A stretch of 64,000 nt of DNA, taken from contig JAEDJB010000001.1 of the NCBI GenBank assembly GCA_016296565.1, positions 1 through 64,000 of the forward strand, read 5' to 3'. Position 1 is the first letter of the stretch, and each line of letters starts with the position of its first letter. The translations under genes and the position numbers were made by a program. Source of the stretch: Oscillospiraceae bacterium (GTDB taxonomy: Bacteria > Bacillota > Clostridia > Oscillospirales > Oscillospiraceae). The notes beneath the pieces are model-generated. The model was not told the origin of the DNA and did not search any database. It saw only the letters and a program-made list of their open reading frames with translations. Shown piece by piece: positions 34,252 through 43,606 of this stretch.

Positions 34252-36075
34252 TTGAGTAGATTAAGCATTACGCCCTGGGAAAATGCCCAGCGGACCGTTG
34301 ACGACCTGTACGCGGACCTGGAGCGGCGCATCTCCGCCGCCCCCTGCGGAAACTGTCCCGTGGAGCTGACCAGCGCCTTTTTGAAGCTGTGTCTGGCCCA
34401 GAGCTGCGGCAAGTGCGTGCCCTGCCGCATCGGCCTGGACCGGCTGTCCGCCCTGCTGAACCAGCTGCTGGACGGTCAGGGCAGCCCTGAGGATCTGAAC
34501 ACCATTCTCCGCTCCGCCCAGGCCATTGTGGACAGCGCTGACTGCGCCATCGGATTCGAGGCCGCCCAGATGGTACTGGACGGCTACGTGGCCTTTCACG
34601 ACGACTACCTGGCCCATGTGGACCAGGGCAGCTGCACCGCCAACTTCAAGAGCGTGCCCTGCGTGGAGCTGTGTCCCGCCCACGTGGACGTACCCGGTTA
34701 TATCTCCCTGGTGGGAGAGGAACGCTACGCCGACGCCATCCGCCTCATCCGGAAGGACAACCCCTTCCCCTCGGTGTGCGGTCTGGTGTGCGAGCACCCC
34801 TGCGAGACCCACTGCCGCCGGTCCATCGTGGACGCTCCGCTGAACATCCGGGGGGTGAAGCGGTTCGCCGTGGACCACGCCGGGGAAGTCCCTGCCCCGC
34901 CCTGCGCCCCTTCCTCCGGGAAAACCATCGCCATCGTAGGGGGCGGTCCCTCCGGCCTCACCGCCGCTTACTTTCTTTCCCTCATGGGCCACAAGGCCAC
35001 GGTGTTCGAGGCCAAGCCCAAGTTGGGAGGCATGCTCCGGTACGGCATCCCCAGCTACCGGCTGCCCGCCTCTTACCTGGACCGGGACATCAACTGCATC
35101 CTCTCCACCGGCGTAGAGGTTCGCACCAACTGCGCCGTGGGGAAGGACATAACCTTAGAGGAGCTGCGCCGGGAATACGACAGCGTCTATGTGGCCATCG
35201 GCGCGGCCCTGCACAAGCCTCTGGGCATCCCCGGGGAGGACGCGCCGGGGGTGCTCTCCGCCATCAAACTGCTGGCCCTGCGGGAGGACCGGCCGGACTT
35301 TACCGGCAAGCACGTGGTGGTGGTGGGCGGCGGCAACGTGGCCATGGACGCCACCCGCACCGCCGTCCGCCTGGGGGCGGAATCGGTGAAATGCGTCTAC
35401 CGCCGCCGGATCTCCGACATGACCGCCCTGCCCGAGGAGGTGGAGGGCGCCATGGCCGAGGGCTGCGAAATCCTGCCCCTGAAGGCCCCTGTCCGGGTGG
35501 AAACAGATGCGCAGGGCCGGGTCACCGGCCTGGTGGTCCAGCCCCAGGTGATCGGCGAGGTAAAGGGAGGCCGCCCCGCTCCCCGGGACGCCGACCAGCC
35601 CCAGGAGCGCATCCCCTGCGACGTGGTCCTCATGGCCGTGGGCCAGACCGTGGACTCCAAGCCCTTCGCCGCCGAGGGTGTTCCCACCAAGTGGGGGAAC
35701 ATTGTGGCCGCTGACGACGGCAGCATCCCCGGCATGGAAGGGGTTTTCTCCGGTGGCGACTGCGTCTCCGGTCCCGCCACCGTGATTCTGGCCATTGAGG
35801 CCGGCAAGGTGGCTGCCGCCAGTATCGACGAATATCTGGGCTGCCACACGGACATCTCCGCCAACCTGGAAATTCCCCCCGCCCCCTTCCGTCTGAAAAA
35901 CGCCACGGGGCGCATTGACCTCACTGAGCGGGAGGCCAGCTGGCGGAAAAACGACTTTGAACTGCTGGAAAACTGCATGTCTGAGCAGGAAATGGCCCAG
36001 GAATGCAGCCGCTGCCTGCGGTGCGACCACTACGGCCACGCGGGCTTCAAGGGAGGGAGGAAAGCAGCATGGTGA
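34252..36075 (+). CDS. NuoF-type Fe-S / GltD-type flavoprotein fusion, hydrogenase partner, copy 1
   Basis: 607 residues. Residues 1-125 resemble the C-terminal Fe-S domain of NuoF/HydB, with SCGKCVPC (C52, C55, C58) and SADC (C98) for a 4Fe-4S cluster plus an extra CGNC at 32-35. Residues 130-590 resemble the glutamate synthase small subunit: a Cys-rich Fer4 segment (VPCVELCPAH, CGLVCEHPCETHC), the FAD site VGGGPSGLTAAY, and an NAD(P) site VGGGNVAMDATR. It ends in CSRCLRC. It probably moves electrons between NAD(P)H and the hydrogenase encoded next, which it overlaps by seven bases. The TTG at 34252 follows GGGAG by nine bases; copy 2 starts identically. Confidence 0.85.
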   Translation: MSRLSITPWENAQRTVDDLYADLERRISAAPCGNCPVELTSAFLKLCLAQSCGKCVPCRIGLDRLSALLNQLLDGQGSPEDLNTILRSAQAIVDSADCAIGFEAAQMVLDGYVAFHDDYLAHVDQGSCTANFKSVPCVELCPAHVDVPGYISLVGEERYADAIRLIRKDNPFPSVCGLVCEHPCETHCRRSIVDAPLNIRGVKRFAVDHAGEVPAPPCAPSSGKTIAIVGGGPSGLTAAYFLSLMGHKATVFEAKPKLGGMLRYGIPSYRLPASYLDRDINCILSTGVEVRTNCAVGKDITLEELRREYDSVYVAIGAALHKPLGIPGEDAPGVLSAIKLLALREDRPDFTGKHVVVVGGGNVAMDATRTAVRLGAESVKCVYRRRISDMTALPEEVEGAMAEGCEILPLKAPVRVETDAQGRVTGLVVQPQVIGEVKGGRPAPRDADQPQERIPCDVVLMAVGQTVDSKPFAAEGVPTKWGNIVAADDGSIPGMEGVFSGGDCVSGPATVILAIEAGKVAAASIDEYLGCHTDISANLEIPPAPFRLKNATGRIDLTEREASWRKNDFELLENCMSEQEMAQECSRCLRCDHYGHAGFKGGRKAAW

Positions 36076-37787
36076 CCCTGACCATCGACAACCGGCCCAT
36101 CACAGTGCCCACCGGCACCACCATCCTGGACGCCGCCCGGCAGGCGGACATCCGCATCCCCACTCTCTGCTACCTGCGGGAGATCAACGAGGTAGGCTCC
36201 TGCCGCATCTGCGCCGTGGAGGTGGAAGGGGTGGACAAGCTGGCCACCGCCTGCAACACCCTGGTGGAGGAAGGCATGGTGGTGCGCACCAACACCCAGC
36301 GGGTACGCATCACCCGCAAAACCAACGTGGAGCTGATTCTCTCCCAGCACGTGGACCACTGCGTCACCTGCGTGCGCAGCGGCAACTGCTCCCTGCAGAA
36401 GCTCTCCAAGGACATGAATATTCAGGCGGTTCCCTTCACCAAGGCCGCCTTTGAGCGGCCCTGGGACAACACCCTGCCCATCCTCCGGGACAGTTCCAAG
36501 TGCATCAAGTGCCTGCGGTGTGTCTCCGTCTGTGAGCGGGTCCAGTCCCTGGGGGTGTGGGAGGTTACCGGCTCCGGTGCTCACACCACCGTCCGGGTCC
36601 GCCAGGGTCTGCGGATGAATGAATCCCCCTGCTCCTTCTGCGGCCAGTGCGTGGCTCACTGCCCCGTGGGAGCCCTCCGGGAGCGGGACGACACGGAGAA
36701 GGTCTTTGCCGCTCTGTCCGACCCCAAAAAGGAAGTGGTCTTTCAGATTGCCCCCGCCGTCCGGGCTGCCTGGGGCGAAAGCCTTGGGCTCACCCCTGAG
36801 CAGGCAACGGAAAAACGGCTGGCCGCCGCCGTCCGGGCCTTGGGGGTCCCCCATGTGTTCGACACCACTTTCTCCGCCGACCTGACCATCCTGGAGGAGG
36901 CCAGCGAGCTGGCGGCTCAGCTGGCGCATCCGGAGCAGGGAAATCTGCCCCAGTTCACCTCCTGCTGCCCCGGCTGGGTCCGGTTCCTGCGCAGGGAGTA
37001 TCCCCAGATGGTCTCTCACCTGTCCACTGCCAAGAGCCCCCAGCAGATGTTTGGCGCGGTGGCCAAGAGTTACTTTGCCCAGCTGCTGGGGAAGGACCCG
37101 GAGGACATTTTCTGCGTGTCCGTTATGCCCTGCATCGCCAAAAAGTACGAGTGCGACGTGCCCCAGGTCAGTGACGCGGCGGAGAAGGACGTGGACGTGG
37201 TCCTCACCTGCCGGGAGCTGAACCGGATGCTGCGGGCCATGCAGGTCAATGTGGCTGCCCTGCCGGAGGAGGACTTTGACGCACCCCTGGGCCGGGGCTC
37301 CGGGGCCGGGGTCATCTTCGGCATTACCGGCGGCGTGATGGAAGCCGCCCTGCGCACCGCCGCCTATCTCCTTACCGGGGTCAATCCCCCGGCGGACGCC
37401 TTCCGGGACGTACGAGGAGACAAGCCCTGGCGGGAGGCGACCTTTACCCTTGGAGAAACCACCCTTCGTTTGGCAGTGGCCTCCGGCCTGGGCAGCGCCC
37501 GGGCTCTCATGGACGGCATCCAGGCCAAGCAGGTCTCCTACGACTTTGTGGAAGTGATGGCCTGCCCCGGCGGCTGCTCCGGCGGCGGCGGGCAGCCCAT
37601 CCACGACGGACAGGACCTGTCCCAGAAACGAGGGTCCTGCCTGTACCGGCTGGACCAGGACAGCCCCACCCGCTTCTCCCATGAGAACCCCTCCGTGCAG
37701 ACCCTGTACCAGGAGTACCTGGAAAAGCCCCTGTCGGAACAGGCTCACAAGCTGCTGCACACGGACCAGAGTACCTGGTGCCTGTAA
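36069..37787 (+). CDS. hydA: [FeFe]-hydrogenase, copy 1
   Basis: 572 residues. The N-terminal 2Fe-2S ferredoxin domain has C34, C45, C48 and C62. It is followed by the His-Cys cluster segment HVDHCVTCVRSGNC (H94-C107), two 4Fe-4S motifs (CIKCLRCVSVC from C145; CSFCGQCVAHC), and the H-cluster domain with TSCCPGW (C299, C300), MPCIAKKYE (C355) and MACPGGCSGGG (C499, C503). All H-cluster ligands are present, so it should be active in H2 evolution or uptake once matured by HydEFG, which is not in this window. The ATG at 36069 lies inside the end of the flavoprotein gene. Pairing with a GltD-like subunit resembles the glutamate-synthase-linked (A2) class. Confidence 0.95.
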   Translation: MVTLTIDNRPITVPTGTTILDAARQADIRIPTLCYLREINEVGSCRICAVEVEGVDKLATACNTLVEEGMVVRTNTQRVRITRKTNVELILSQHVDHCVTCVRSGNCSLQKLSKDMNIQAVPFTKAAFERPWDNTLPILRDSSKCIKCLRCVSVCERVQSLGVWEVTGSGAHTTVRVRQGLRMNESPCSFCGQCVAHCPVGALRERDDTEKVFAALSDPKKEVVFQIAPAVRAAWGESLGLTPEQATEKRLAAAVRALGVPHVFDTTFSADLTILEEASELAAQLAHPEQGNLPQFTSCCPGWVRFLRREYPQMVSHLSTAKSPQQMFGAVAKSYFAQLLGKDPEDIFCVSVMPCIAKKYECDVPQVSDAAEKDVDVVLTCRELNRMLRAMQVNVAALPEEDFDAPLGRGSGAGVIFGITGGVMEAALRTAAYLLTGVNPPADAFRDVRGDKPWREATFTLGETTLRLAVASGLGSARALMDGIQAKQVSYDFVEVMACPGGCSGGGGQPIHDGQDLSQKRGSCLYRLDQDSPTRFSHENPSVQTLYQEYLEKPLSEQAHKLLHTDQSTWCL

Positions 37788-37822
37788 CCGCCAGACCCCC
37801 AGAGGGGGGGAACACAGAACGC

Positions 37823-37860
37823 AATCCCTGCCGTAACCCTTACGGCAGGGATTTTTATTT
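37823..37860 (+). terminator. Terminator of hydrogenase module 1
   Basis: Perfect 14-bp stem (37823-37836 with 37840-37853), then TTTATTTT. It separates the two modules into different transcripts. Confidence 0.88.
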
Positions 37861-37886
37861 TCACATGAAAGTTTCCAAAGTTTCTA

Positions 37887-37940
37887 TTGCATTTCCTCAC
37901 ATTTCCGATTATGATAGTGTGTTGTTTGCCAAATACAACA
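37887..37940 (+). promoter_or_regulatory. Promoter and palindrome ahead of hydrogenase module 2
   Basis: TTGCAT (37887-37892), 17 bases, TATGAT (37910-37915). A TGTTGT-9-ACAACA inverted repeat (37920-37940) covers the likely start site. It differs from the palindrome of module 1. Confidence 0.6.
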
Positions 37941-38050
37941 AAATTCTGATTATTCCGACCGCTGTTTCTGTTTTCTTTGCTTTTTCACGGAATCAGCTGT
38001 CTTTTTTGATTCACCGCGCCCCCGCGCGCAAAGAAGGGAGACGATCAACT

Positions 38051-39880
38051 TTGAGCAGGTTAAGTATCACCCCCTGGGAGAACGCCCAGCGGACCGTTGA
38101 CGACCTGTACGCAGATATGGAGCGGCGCATCTCCGCCGCCCCCTGCGGAAACTGTCCCGTGGAGCTGACCAGCGCCTTTTTGAAATTGTGCCTGGCCCAG
38201 AGCTGCGGAAAATGCGTGCCCTGCCGCATCGGCCTGGACCGGCTGTCCGCCCTGCTGGACCGGCTGCTGGACGGCCACGGCAGCGAGGAGGACCTGGAGA
38301 CCATTCTCCGCTCCGCCCAGGCCATTGTGGACAGCGCTGACTGCGCCATCGGCTTTGAAGCCGCCCAGATGGTGCTGGACGGCTACGTGGCCTTCCACGA
38401 CGACTACCTGGCCCACGTGGCCCAGGGCAGCTGCACCGCCAACTTCAAAAGTGTCCCCTGCGTGGAGCTGTGCCCCGCCCACGTGGACGTACCCGGCTAT
38501 ATCTCCCTGGTGGGAGAGGAGCGGTACGCTGACGCCATCCGCCTCATCCGCAAGGACAACCCCTTCCCCTCCGTCTGCGGTCTGGTGTGCGAGCACCCCT
38601 GCGAGACTCACTGCCGCCGGTCCATTGTGGACGCCCCGCTGAACATCCGGGGCATCAAGCGCTTTGCCGTGGACCACGCCGGGGAAGTTCCCGCTCCGCC
38701 CTGCGCCCCTGCCTCCGGCAAGAAAATTGCCATCGTGGGCGGCGGACCCTCCGGCCTGACCGCCGCCTATTTCCTGTCCCTCATGGGCCACAAGGCCATG
38801 GTGTTCGAAGCCAAGCCCAAGCTGGGTGGCATGCTCCGGTACGGCATTCCCAGCTACCGTCTGCCCGGTTCCTACCTGGACCGGGACATCGACTGCATCC
38901 TCTCCACCGGCGTAGAGGTGCGCACCAACTGCAACGTGGGCACCGACGTAACCCTGGAGGAGCTGCGCCGGGACTATGACAGCGTCTATGTGGCCATCGG
39001 CGCGGCCCTGCACAAGCCCCTGGGTATCCCCGGGGAGGACGCGGCAGGGGTGCTCTCCGCCATCGAGCTGCTGGACACCACCATCCGGGTGGACAAGCCC
39101 GACTTTACCGGCAAGAACGTGGTCATTGTAGGCGGCGGCAACGTGGCCATGGACGCCACCCGCACCGCCGTCCGTCTGGGGGCAAGCTCCGTCAAGTGCG
39201 TCTACCGCCGCCGGATTTCCGACATGACCGCCCTGCCCGAAGAGGTGGAGGGCGCCATGGCCGAGGGCTGCGAGATTCTGCCTCTGAAGGCCCCCGTCCG
39301 CATTGAAACGAACGAGCAAGGCAAGGTCACCGGCCTGGTGGTTCAGCCCCAGGTGATCGGCGAGGTGAAGGGCGGCCGTCCCGCCCCCAGAAACGCCGAT
39401 CAGCCCGAGGAGGTTATCCCCTGCGACGTAGTCCTCATGGCCGTGGGCCAGAAGGTGGACTCCAAGTCCTTTGAGCAGGCAGGCATGCCCACCAAGTGGG
39501 GGAACCTTGTGGCTGCCGACGACGGCAGCATCCCCGGTATGGAAGGGGTTTTCTCCGGGGGCGACTGCGTCTCCGGCCCCGCTACTGTGATTCTGGCCAT
39601 CGAGGCCGGCAAGGTGGCTGCCGCCAGTATCGACGAGTACCTGGGCTGCCACACGGACATCTCCGCCAACCTGGAGATTCCTCCCGCCTCTTTCCGTCTG
39701 AAAAACGCCACAGGGCGCATTGACCTCACCGAACGGGAGGCCAACTGGCGGAAGAACGACTTTGAGCTCATGGAAAACTGCATGTCCGAGCAGGAGATGG
39801 CTCAGGAGTGCAGCCGCTGCCTGCGCTGCGACCACTACGGCCACGCCGGCTTCAAGGGAGGGAGAAAGACAACATGGTAA
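38051..39880 (+). CDS. NuoF-type Fe-S / GltD-type flavoprotein fusion, copy 2
   Basis: 609 residues, same domain order and Cys positions as copy 1 at 34252 and, by eye, about nine residues in ten identical. Differences cluster at the linker after the NAD(P) domain start (ELLDTTIRVDKPDF here, shorter in copy 1) and in small surface changes. The TTG start at 38051 again follows AAGGGAGACGAT. It overlaps the second hydrogenase gene by seven bases. Many synonymous third-position differences show the duplication is not recent. Confidence 0.85.
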   Translation: MSRLSITPWENAQRTVDDLYADMERRISAAPCGNCPVELTSAFLKLCLAQSCGKCVPCRIGLDRLSALLDRLLDGHGSEEDLETILRSAQAIVDSADCAIGFEAAQMVLDGYVAFHDDYLAHVAQGSCTANFKSVPCVELCPAHVDVPGYISLVGEERYADAIRLIRKDNPFPSVCGLVCEHPCETHCRRSIVDAPLNIRGIKRFAVDHAGEVPAPPCAPASGKKIAIVGGGPSGLTAAYFLSLMGHKAMVFEAKPKLGGMLRYGIPSYRLPGSYLDRDIDCILSTGVEVRTNCNVGTDVTLEELRRDYDSVYVAIGAALHKPLGIPGEDAAGVLSAIELLDTTIRVDKPDFTGKNVVIVGGGNVAMDATRTAVRLGASSVKCVYRRRISDMTALPEEVEGAMAEGCEILPLKAPVRIETNEQGKVTGLVVQPQVIGEVKGGRPAPRNADQPEEVIPCDVVLMAVGQKVDSKSFEQAGMPTKWGNLVAADDGSIPGMEGVFSGGDCVSGPATVILAIEAGKVAAASIDEYLGCHTDISANLEIPPASFRLKNATGRIDLTEREANWRKNDFELMENCMSEQEMAQECSRCLRCDHYGHAGFKGGRKTTW

Positions 39881-41592
39881 CACTGACCATCGACAACCGG
39901 ACCGTCACTGTCCCCGAGGGCACCACCATTCTGGACGCCGCCCGGGCCGCGGACATCTGCATTCCCACCCTCTGCTATCTGCGGGACATCAACGAGGTGG
40001 CCTCCTGCCGCATCTGCGCCGTGGAGGTGGAAGGGGTGGACAAGCTGGCCACCGCCTGCAACACCCTGGTGGAGGAAGGCATGGTGGTCCACACCAACAC
40101 CCAACGGGTGCGGGTCACCCGCAAGACCAACGTGGAGCTGATTCTCTCTCAGCACGTGGACCACTGCGTCACCTGTGTGCGCAGCGGCAACTGCTCCCTG
40201 CAGAAGCTCTCCAAGGACATGAACATCCAGTCCGTCCCCTTCGGCAAGGCCGCCTCGGAGCGGCCCTGGGACAGCACCCTGCCCATCCTTCGGGACAGCT
40301 CCAAGTGCATCAAGTGCCTGCGGTGCGTCTCCGTCTGCGAGCGGGTCCAGTCCCTGGGGGTGTGGGAGGTCACCGGCTCCGGTGCTCACACCACCGTCCG
40401 GGTTCGCCAGGGCCTGCGGATGAACGAGGCCGCCTGCGCCTTCTGCGGCCAGTGCGTGGCTCACTGCCCCGTGGGGGCCCTCCGGGAGCGGGACGACACG
40501 GAGAAGGTCTTTGCCGCCCTGTCCGACCCCAAGAAGGAAGTGGTCTTCCAGATTGCCCCCGCCGTCCGGGCTGCCTGGGGCGAGGAACTGGGACTTACCC
40601 CCGAGCAGGCAACGGAAAAGCGGCTGGCCGCCGCCGTCCGTGCCCTGGGAGTTCCCCATGTGTTCGACACCACTTTCTCCGCTGACCTGACCATCCTGGA
40701 GGAGGCCAGCGAGCTGGTGGAGCGGCTGTCTCACCCTGAGAACGCTTCCCTGCCCCAATTTACCTCCTGCTGTCCCGGCTGGGTGCGGTTCCTCCGCACG
40801 GAGTACCCCCAGCTGGTTCCCCACCTGTCCACCGCCAAGAGCCCCCAGCAGATGTTCGGGGCGGTGGCCAAGAGTTACTTTGCCCAGCTGCTGGGGAAGG
40901 ACCCGGAGGACATTTTCTGCGTGTCCGTTATGCCCTGCATTGCTAAGAAGTATGAGTGCGACGTGCCCCAGGTGAACGACGCGGCGGAGAAGGACGTGGA
41001 CGTGGTCCTCACCTGCCGGGAGCTGGACCGGATGCTCCGGGCCATGCAGATTAACGCCGCCGCCCTGCCCGAGGAGGACTTTGACGCACCCCTGGGCCGG
41101 GGCTCCGGGGCCGGGGTTATCTTCGGCGTCACCGGCGGCGTGATGGAGGCCGCCCTGCGCACCGCCGCCTATACGCTTACCGGGTCCAATCCCCCGGCGG
41201 ACGCCTTCCGGGACGTGCGGGGGGACAAGCCCTGGCGGGAAGCCACCTTCACCATCGGGGACACCACCCTCCGCCTGGCGGTGGCCTCCGGACTGGGCAG
41301 CGCCCGGGCCCTCATGGACGCCATCCAGGCCAAGCAAGCCGCTTATGACTTTGTGGAGGTCATGGCCTGCCCCGGCGGCTGCTCCGGCGGCGGCGGACAG
41401 CCCATCCACGACGGACAGGACCTGTCCCGGGAGCGGGGCGCCTGCCTATACCGGCTGGATCAGGACAGCCCCATCCGCTTCTCCCATGAAAATCCCTCCG
41501 TACAGGTTCTGTACCGGGAGTACCTGGAAAAGCCCCTGTCGGAACAGGCTCACAAGCTGCTGCACACGGACCAAAGCGTCTGGAGCTTATAA
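39874..41592 (+). CDS. hydA: [FeFe]-hydrogenase, copy 2
   Basis: 572 residues with every Fe-S and H-cluster ligand of copy 1 conserved (2Fe-2S Cys set, HVDHC, two 4Fe-4S motifs, TSCCPGW, MPCIAKKYE, MACPGGCSGGG). In the first 148 residues I count 13 differences from copy 1, including an added Cys (R29C) next to the 2Fe-2S cluster ligands. It is the last gene of module 2 and is followed by a strong terminator. Both copies look functional; division of labour by redox state or by regulation is possible but not shown. Confidence 0.95.
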   Translation: MVTLTIDNRTVTVPEGTTILDAARAADICIPTLCYLRDINEVASCRICAVEVEGVDKLATACNTLVEEGMVVHTNTQRVRVTRKTNVELILSQHVDHCVTCVRSGNCSLQKLSKDMNIQSVPFGKAASERPWDSTLPILRDSSKCIKCLRCVSVCERVQSLGVWEVTGSGAHTTVRVRQGLRMNEAACAFCGQCVAHCPVGALRERDDTEKVFAALSDPKKEVVFQIAPAVRAAWGEELGLTPEQATEKRLAAAVRALGVPHVFDTTFSADLTILEEASELVERLSHPENASLPQFTSCCPGWVRFLRTEYPQLVPHLSTAKSPQQMFGAVAKSYFAQLLGKDPEDIFCVSVMPCIAKKYECDVPQVNDAAEKDVDVVLTCRELDRMLRAMQINAAALPEEDFDAPLGRGSGAGVIFGVTGGVMEAALRTAAYTLTGSNPPADAFRDVRGDKPWREATFTIGDTTLRLAVASGLGSARALMDAIQAKQAAYDFVEVMACPGGCSGGGGQPIHDGQDLSRERGACLYRLDQDSPIRFSHENPSVQVLYREYLEKPLSEQAHKLLHTDQSVWSL

Positions 41593-41603
41593 CAGAAACA
41601 ACA

Positions 41604-41648
41604 CAGCGCCCGCTGCGAATTTTTCGCAGCGGGCGCTGATTTTTTTAT
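41604..41648 (+). terminator. Terminator of hydrogenase module 2
   Basis: Perfect 16-bp stem (41604-41619 with 41623-41638) followed by ATTTTTTT. Confidence 0.9.
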
Positions 41649-42151
41649 TCTTCTTCGCCGGGTTCGTTTTCCTGAAGGGTCACAGCCTGGGCGTCTCCGG
41701 CGGTGAGGCGCTGGTGGTCCCGGTAGGGGATCAACTCTCCCTCCGCGGTGATCATCACCGCCTCCACCTTCTCCAGCTGGGTGAGGGTAAGCACCACGCT
41801 GTAATCGGCTAGGGTCAAGTCGATTCCCGACAGGCTGGCGTAGCGGCTGGAAAAGTCCACCGTCAGCAGGCCGCCGTTCAGCTCCCACCCCCGCAGGGTG
41901 ACGCTGCTGGGGATGACGGCGGTGAGGTCCTCTCCCGACGGCCCTTCCAGCAGGCGATCCAGCAGGCCCTGGATAGGGTCCTCCTCCGGGTCCAGGGTGC
42001 AGGCTTCCGGGACCAGGGCGGAGGAGCTTCCCGTCTCCCGGCTGAGAAAGTACACCTGGTACACGTTCTCCCCCTCCTGCTTTCCGGCGCAGCCGGCGGC
42101 CGGCAGCAGGGTCAACAGGGCCAGGATCAGAGCCAGTATGCGGTGTTTCAT
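41645..42151 (-). CDS. GerMN-domain lipoprotein
   Basis: 168 residues. A lipoprotein signal peptide ends in LLPAAGC (Cys near residue 21). The GerMN-like domain spans about residues 30-145 (VYFLSRE, LDRLLEGP, LNGGLLTVDFS, LTQLEKVEAVMI). GerMN domains occur in spore-germination protein GerM and in lipoproteins linked to two-component systems. The start overlaps the histidine kinase stop by four bases (ATGA), so it is the third gene of a regulator-kinase-lipoprotein unit and may sense or modulate the kinase. Role unproven. Confidence 0.82.
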   Translation of the reverse strand: MKHRILALILALLTLLPAAGCAGKQEGENVYQVYFLSRETGSSSALVPEACTLDPEEDPIQGLLDRLLEGPSGEDLTAVIPSSVTLRGWELNGGLLTVDFSSRYASLSGIDLTLADYSVVLTLTQLEKVEAVMITAEGELIPYRDHQRLTAGDAQAVTLQENEPGEEE

Positions 42152-43581
42152 CCGTCCGCCACCTCCTCTGTCCAGGCCGGAAGGGTGACGGTAAAGACCA
42201 CCCCGGCCGTTTCTCCGGGGGCCACCGAAATCTGACCCCCGTGGAGCCGCACCGTGTCCTGGACGATGGACAGACCCAGACCGGTGCCTCCGGCGGCCCG
42301 GGACCGGGCCTTGTCCACTCGGTAGAACCGCTGGAAGATCTTGTCCATCTCCTCCCGGGGGATGCCCACGCCGGTGTCGGCCACCTCCAGGCAGACGGTA
42401 TCCTCCACCCGGCGGGTGGTGATGATCACCCGTCCCCCGGGCACATTGTACTTGATGGCGTTTTCCATCAGGTTACGGAAAATCTGGTTCACGTCCTCCC
42501 GGCCGCACTTGGCCACACACCCCTCGCCCAGGTGGGTCTCCAGGGTGACCTGGGCCTCCTCCGCCAGGGGCTGGAGCATCCGGCAGGTCCGCTCCGCCTC
42601 CCGGTTGACCTCCACCGGCTCCCGGGTAACGGTGCGCCCCTCGTCCAGGCGGTTGAGGGCCAGCAGCTCCTGGCTGATGTGGATCAGCCGGTCGGCCGCC
42701 TCGCCGATGTCCCCCACAAACTCCCGGGCGGTCTCCTGGTCAATGTTCTCGTCCTGGAGAATGGAGTCGGTGAGCAGGCGGATGGAAGCCAGGGGGGTTT
42801 TCAGTTCATGGGAGGCGTCGGAGACGAACCGCCGCCGTTCCTCCTCCGTTGCCTGCAGGCGGCCGGTGAGCTGGTTGAACTCATCCGCCAGCTGGCCGAG
42901 CTCATCGTGGCCCGCCATGGTGATCCGGTGGGTGTACTCCCCTTCCCGCACCCGGCGGATGCCCGCCAGAAGTGTGTTCACCCGCCCGGTGAACATCCGG
43001 GAAAAGGCAGCAAACAGACCCAGCACCGCCAGGCACACCACCAGGGAGATCATGCGCAGATTGTGCTGAAGCTCTCCCAGCAGCAGGCCCTGGCCGCTGT
43101 CGGTTTCGTACAGGCACACCGCCCCCACCACGTTGTTCCGGGTCATAATTGGGGAGGCGGCCCGGCTGTAAAAGGTGTTGTCCACATACTGGCTGGCAAA
43201 GGCGTCGTTGCCCCGCAGGGCGGAGGCCACCTCGCCGGTGAGGGCGTATTTTCCCGTAAGCGCCCCCTCTGTGTCGTAGAGGACCAAGCCGGCCTGGTCG
43301 GTGACCAGCACCCGCTGCACCTCCAGGTCATCCAGGGGGGTGATGGCCTGCTCCACGGTTTCGGGGGTGAGCTCGTCGGCGGTGGTGAGGGTGTTGGTAA
43401 TGAGCACCGCCTGGTTCTGCAGGGCGGTCTGCTGGGAGCGGAACATCAGGTTCTGACTCATAATCAGCGGGTAGGTGTTCAGCAGGATCAGCAGAGCCGC
43501 AATGATCACGGCGTACCCCAGGGCTAAACGCAGCTGGAGGGAACGGGTGACCTTCAGCCGGCCTGTTTGGTGGTTTTTCAT
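42148..43581 (-). CDS. Sensor histidine kinase
   Basis: 477 residues. Two membrane helices (about 15-38 and 175-198) flank an extracellular sensor region. A HAMP domain (about 200-250) precedes the H-box SDASHELKTPLAS with phospho-acceptor H258. The HATPase domain has N (NLMENAIKYN), DTGVGI and GTGLGLSI boxes. It resembles the PhoR/WalK group. It lies 25 bp downstream of the response regulator gene and overlaps the GerMN lipoprotein gene. The ATG at 43581 follows AGGAGG by nine bases. Confidence 0.93.
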   Translation of the reverse strand: MKNHQTGRLKVTRSLQLRLALGYAVIIAALLILLNTYPLIMSQNLMFRSQQTALQNQAVLITNTLTTADELTPETVEQAITPLDDLEVQRVLVTDQAGLVLYDTEGALTGKYALTGEVASALRGNDAFASQYVDNTFYSRAASPIMTRNNVVGAVCLYETDSGQGLLLGELQHNLRMISLVVCLAVLGLFAAFSRMFTGRVNTLLAGIRRVREGEYTHRITMAGHDELGQLADEFNQLTGRLQATEEERRRFVSDASHELKTPLASIRLLTDSILQDENIDQETAREFVGDIGEAADRLIHISQELLALNRLDEGRTVTREPVEVNREAERTCRMLQPLAEEAQVTLETHLGEGCVAKCGREDVNQIFRNLMENAIKYNVPGGRVIITTRRVEDTVCLEVADTGVGIPREEMDKIFQRFYRVDKARSRAAGGTGLGLSIVQDTVRLHGGQISVAPGETAGVVFTVTLPAWTEEVADG

Positions 43582-43606
43582 GGGTCCCCGCCTCCTCTCC
43601 CGGCGA

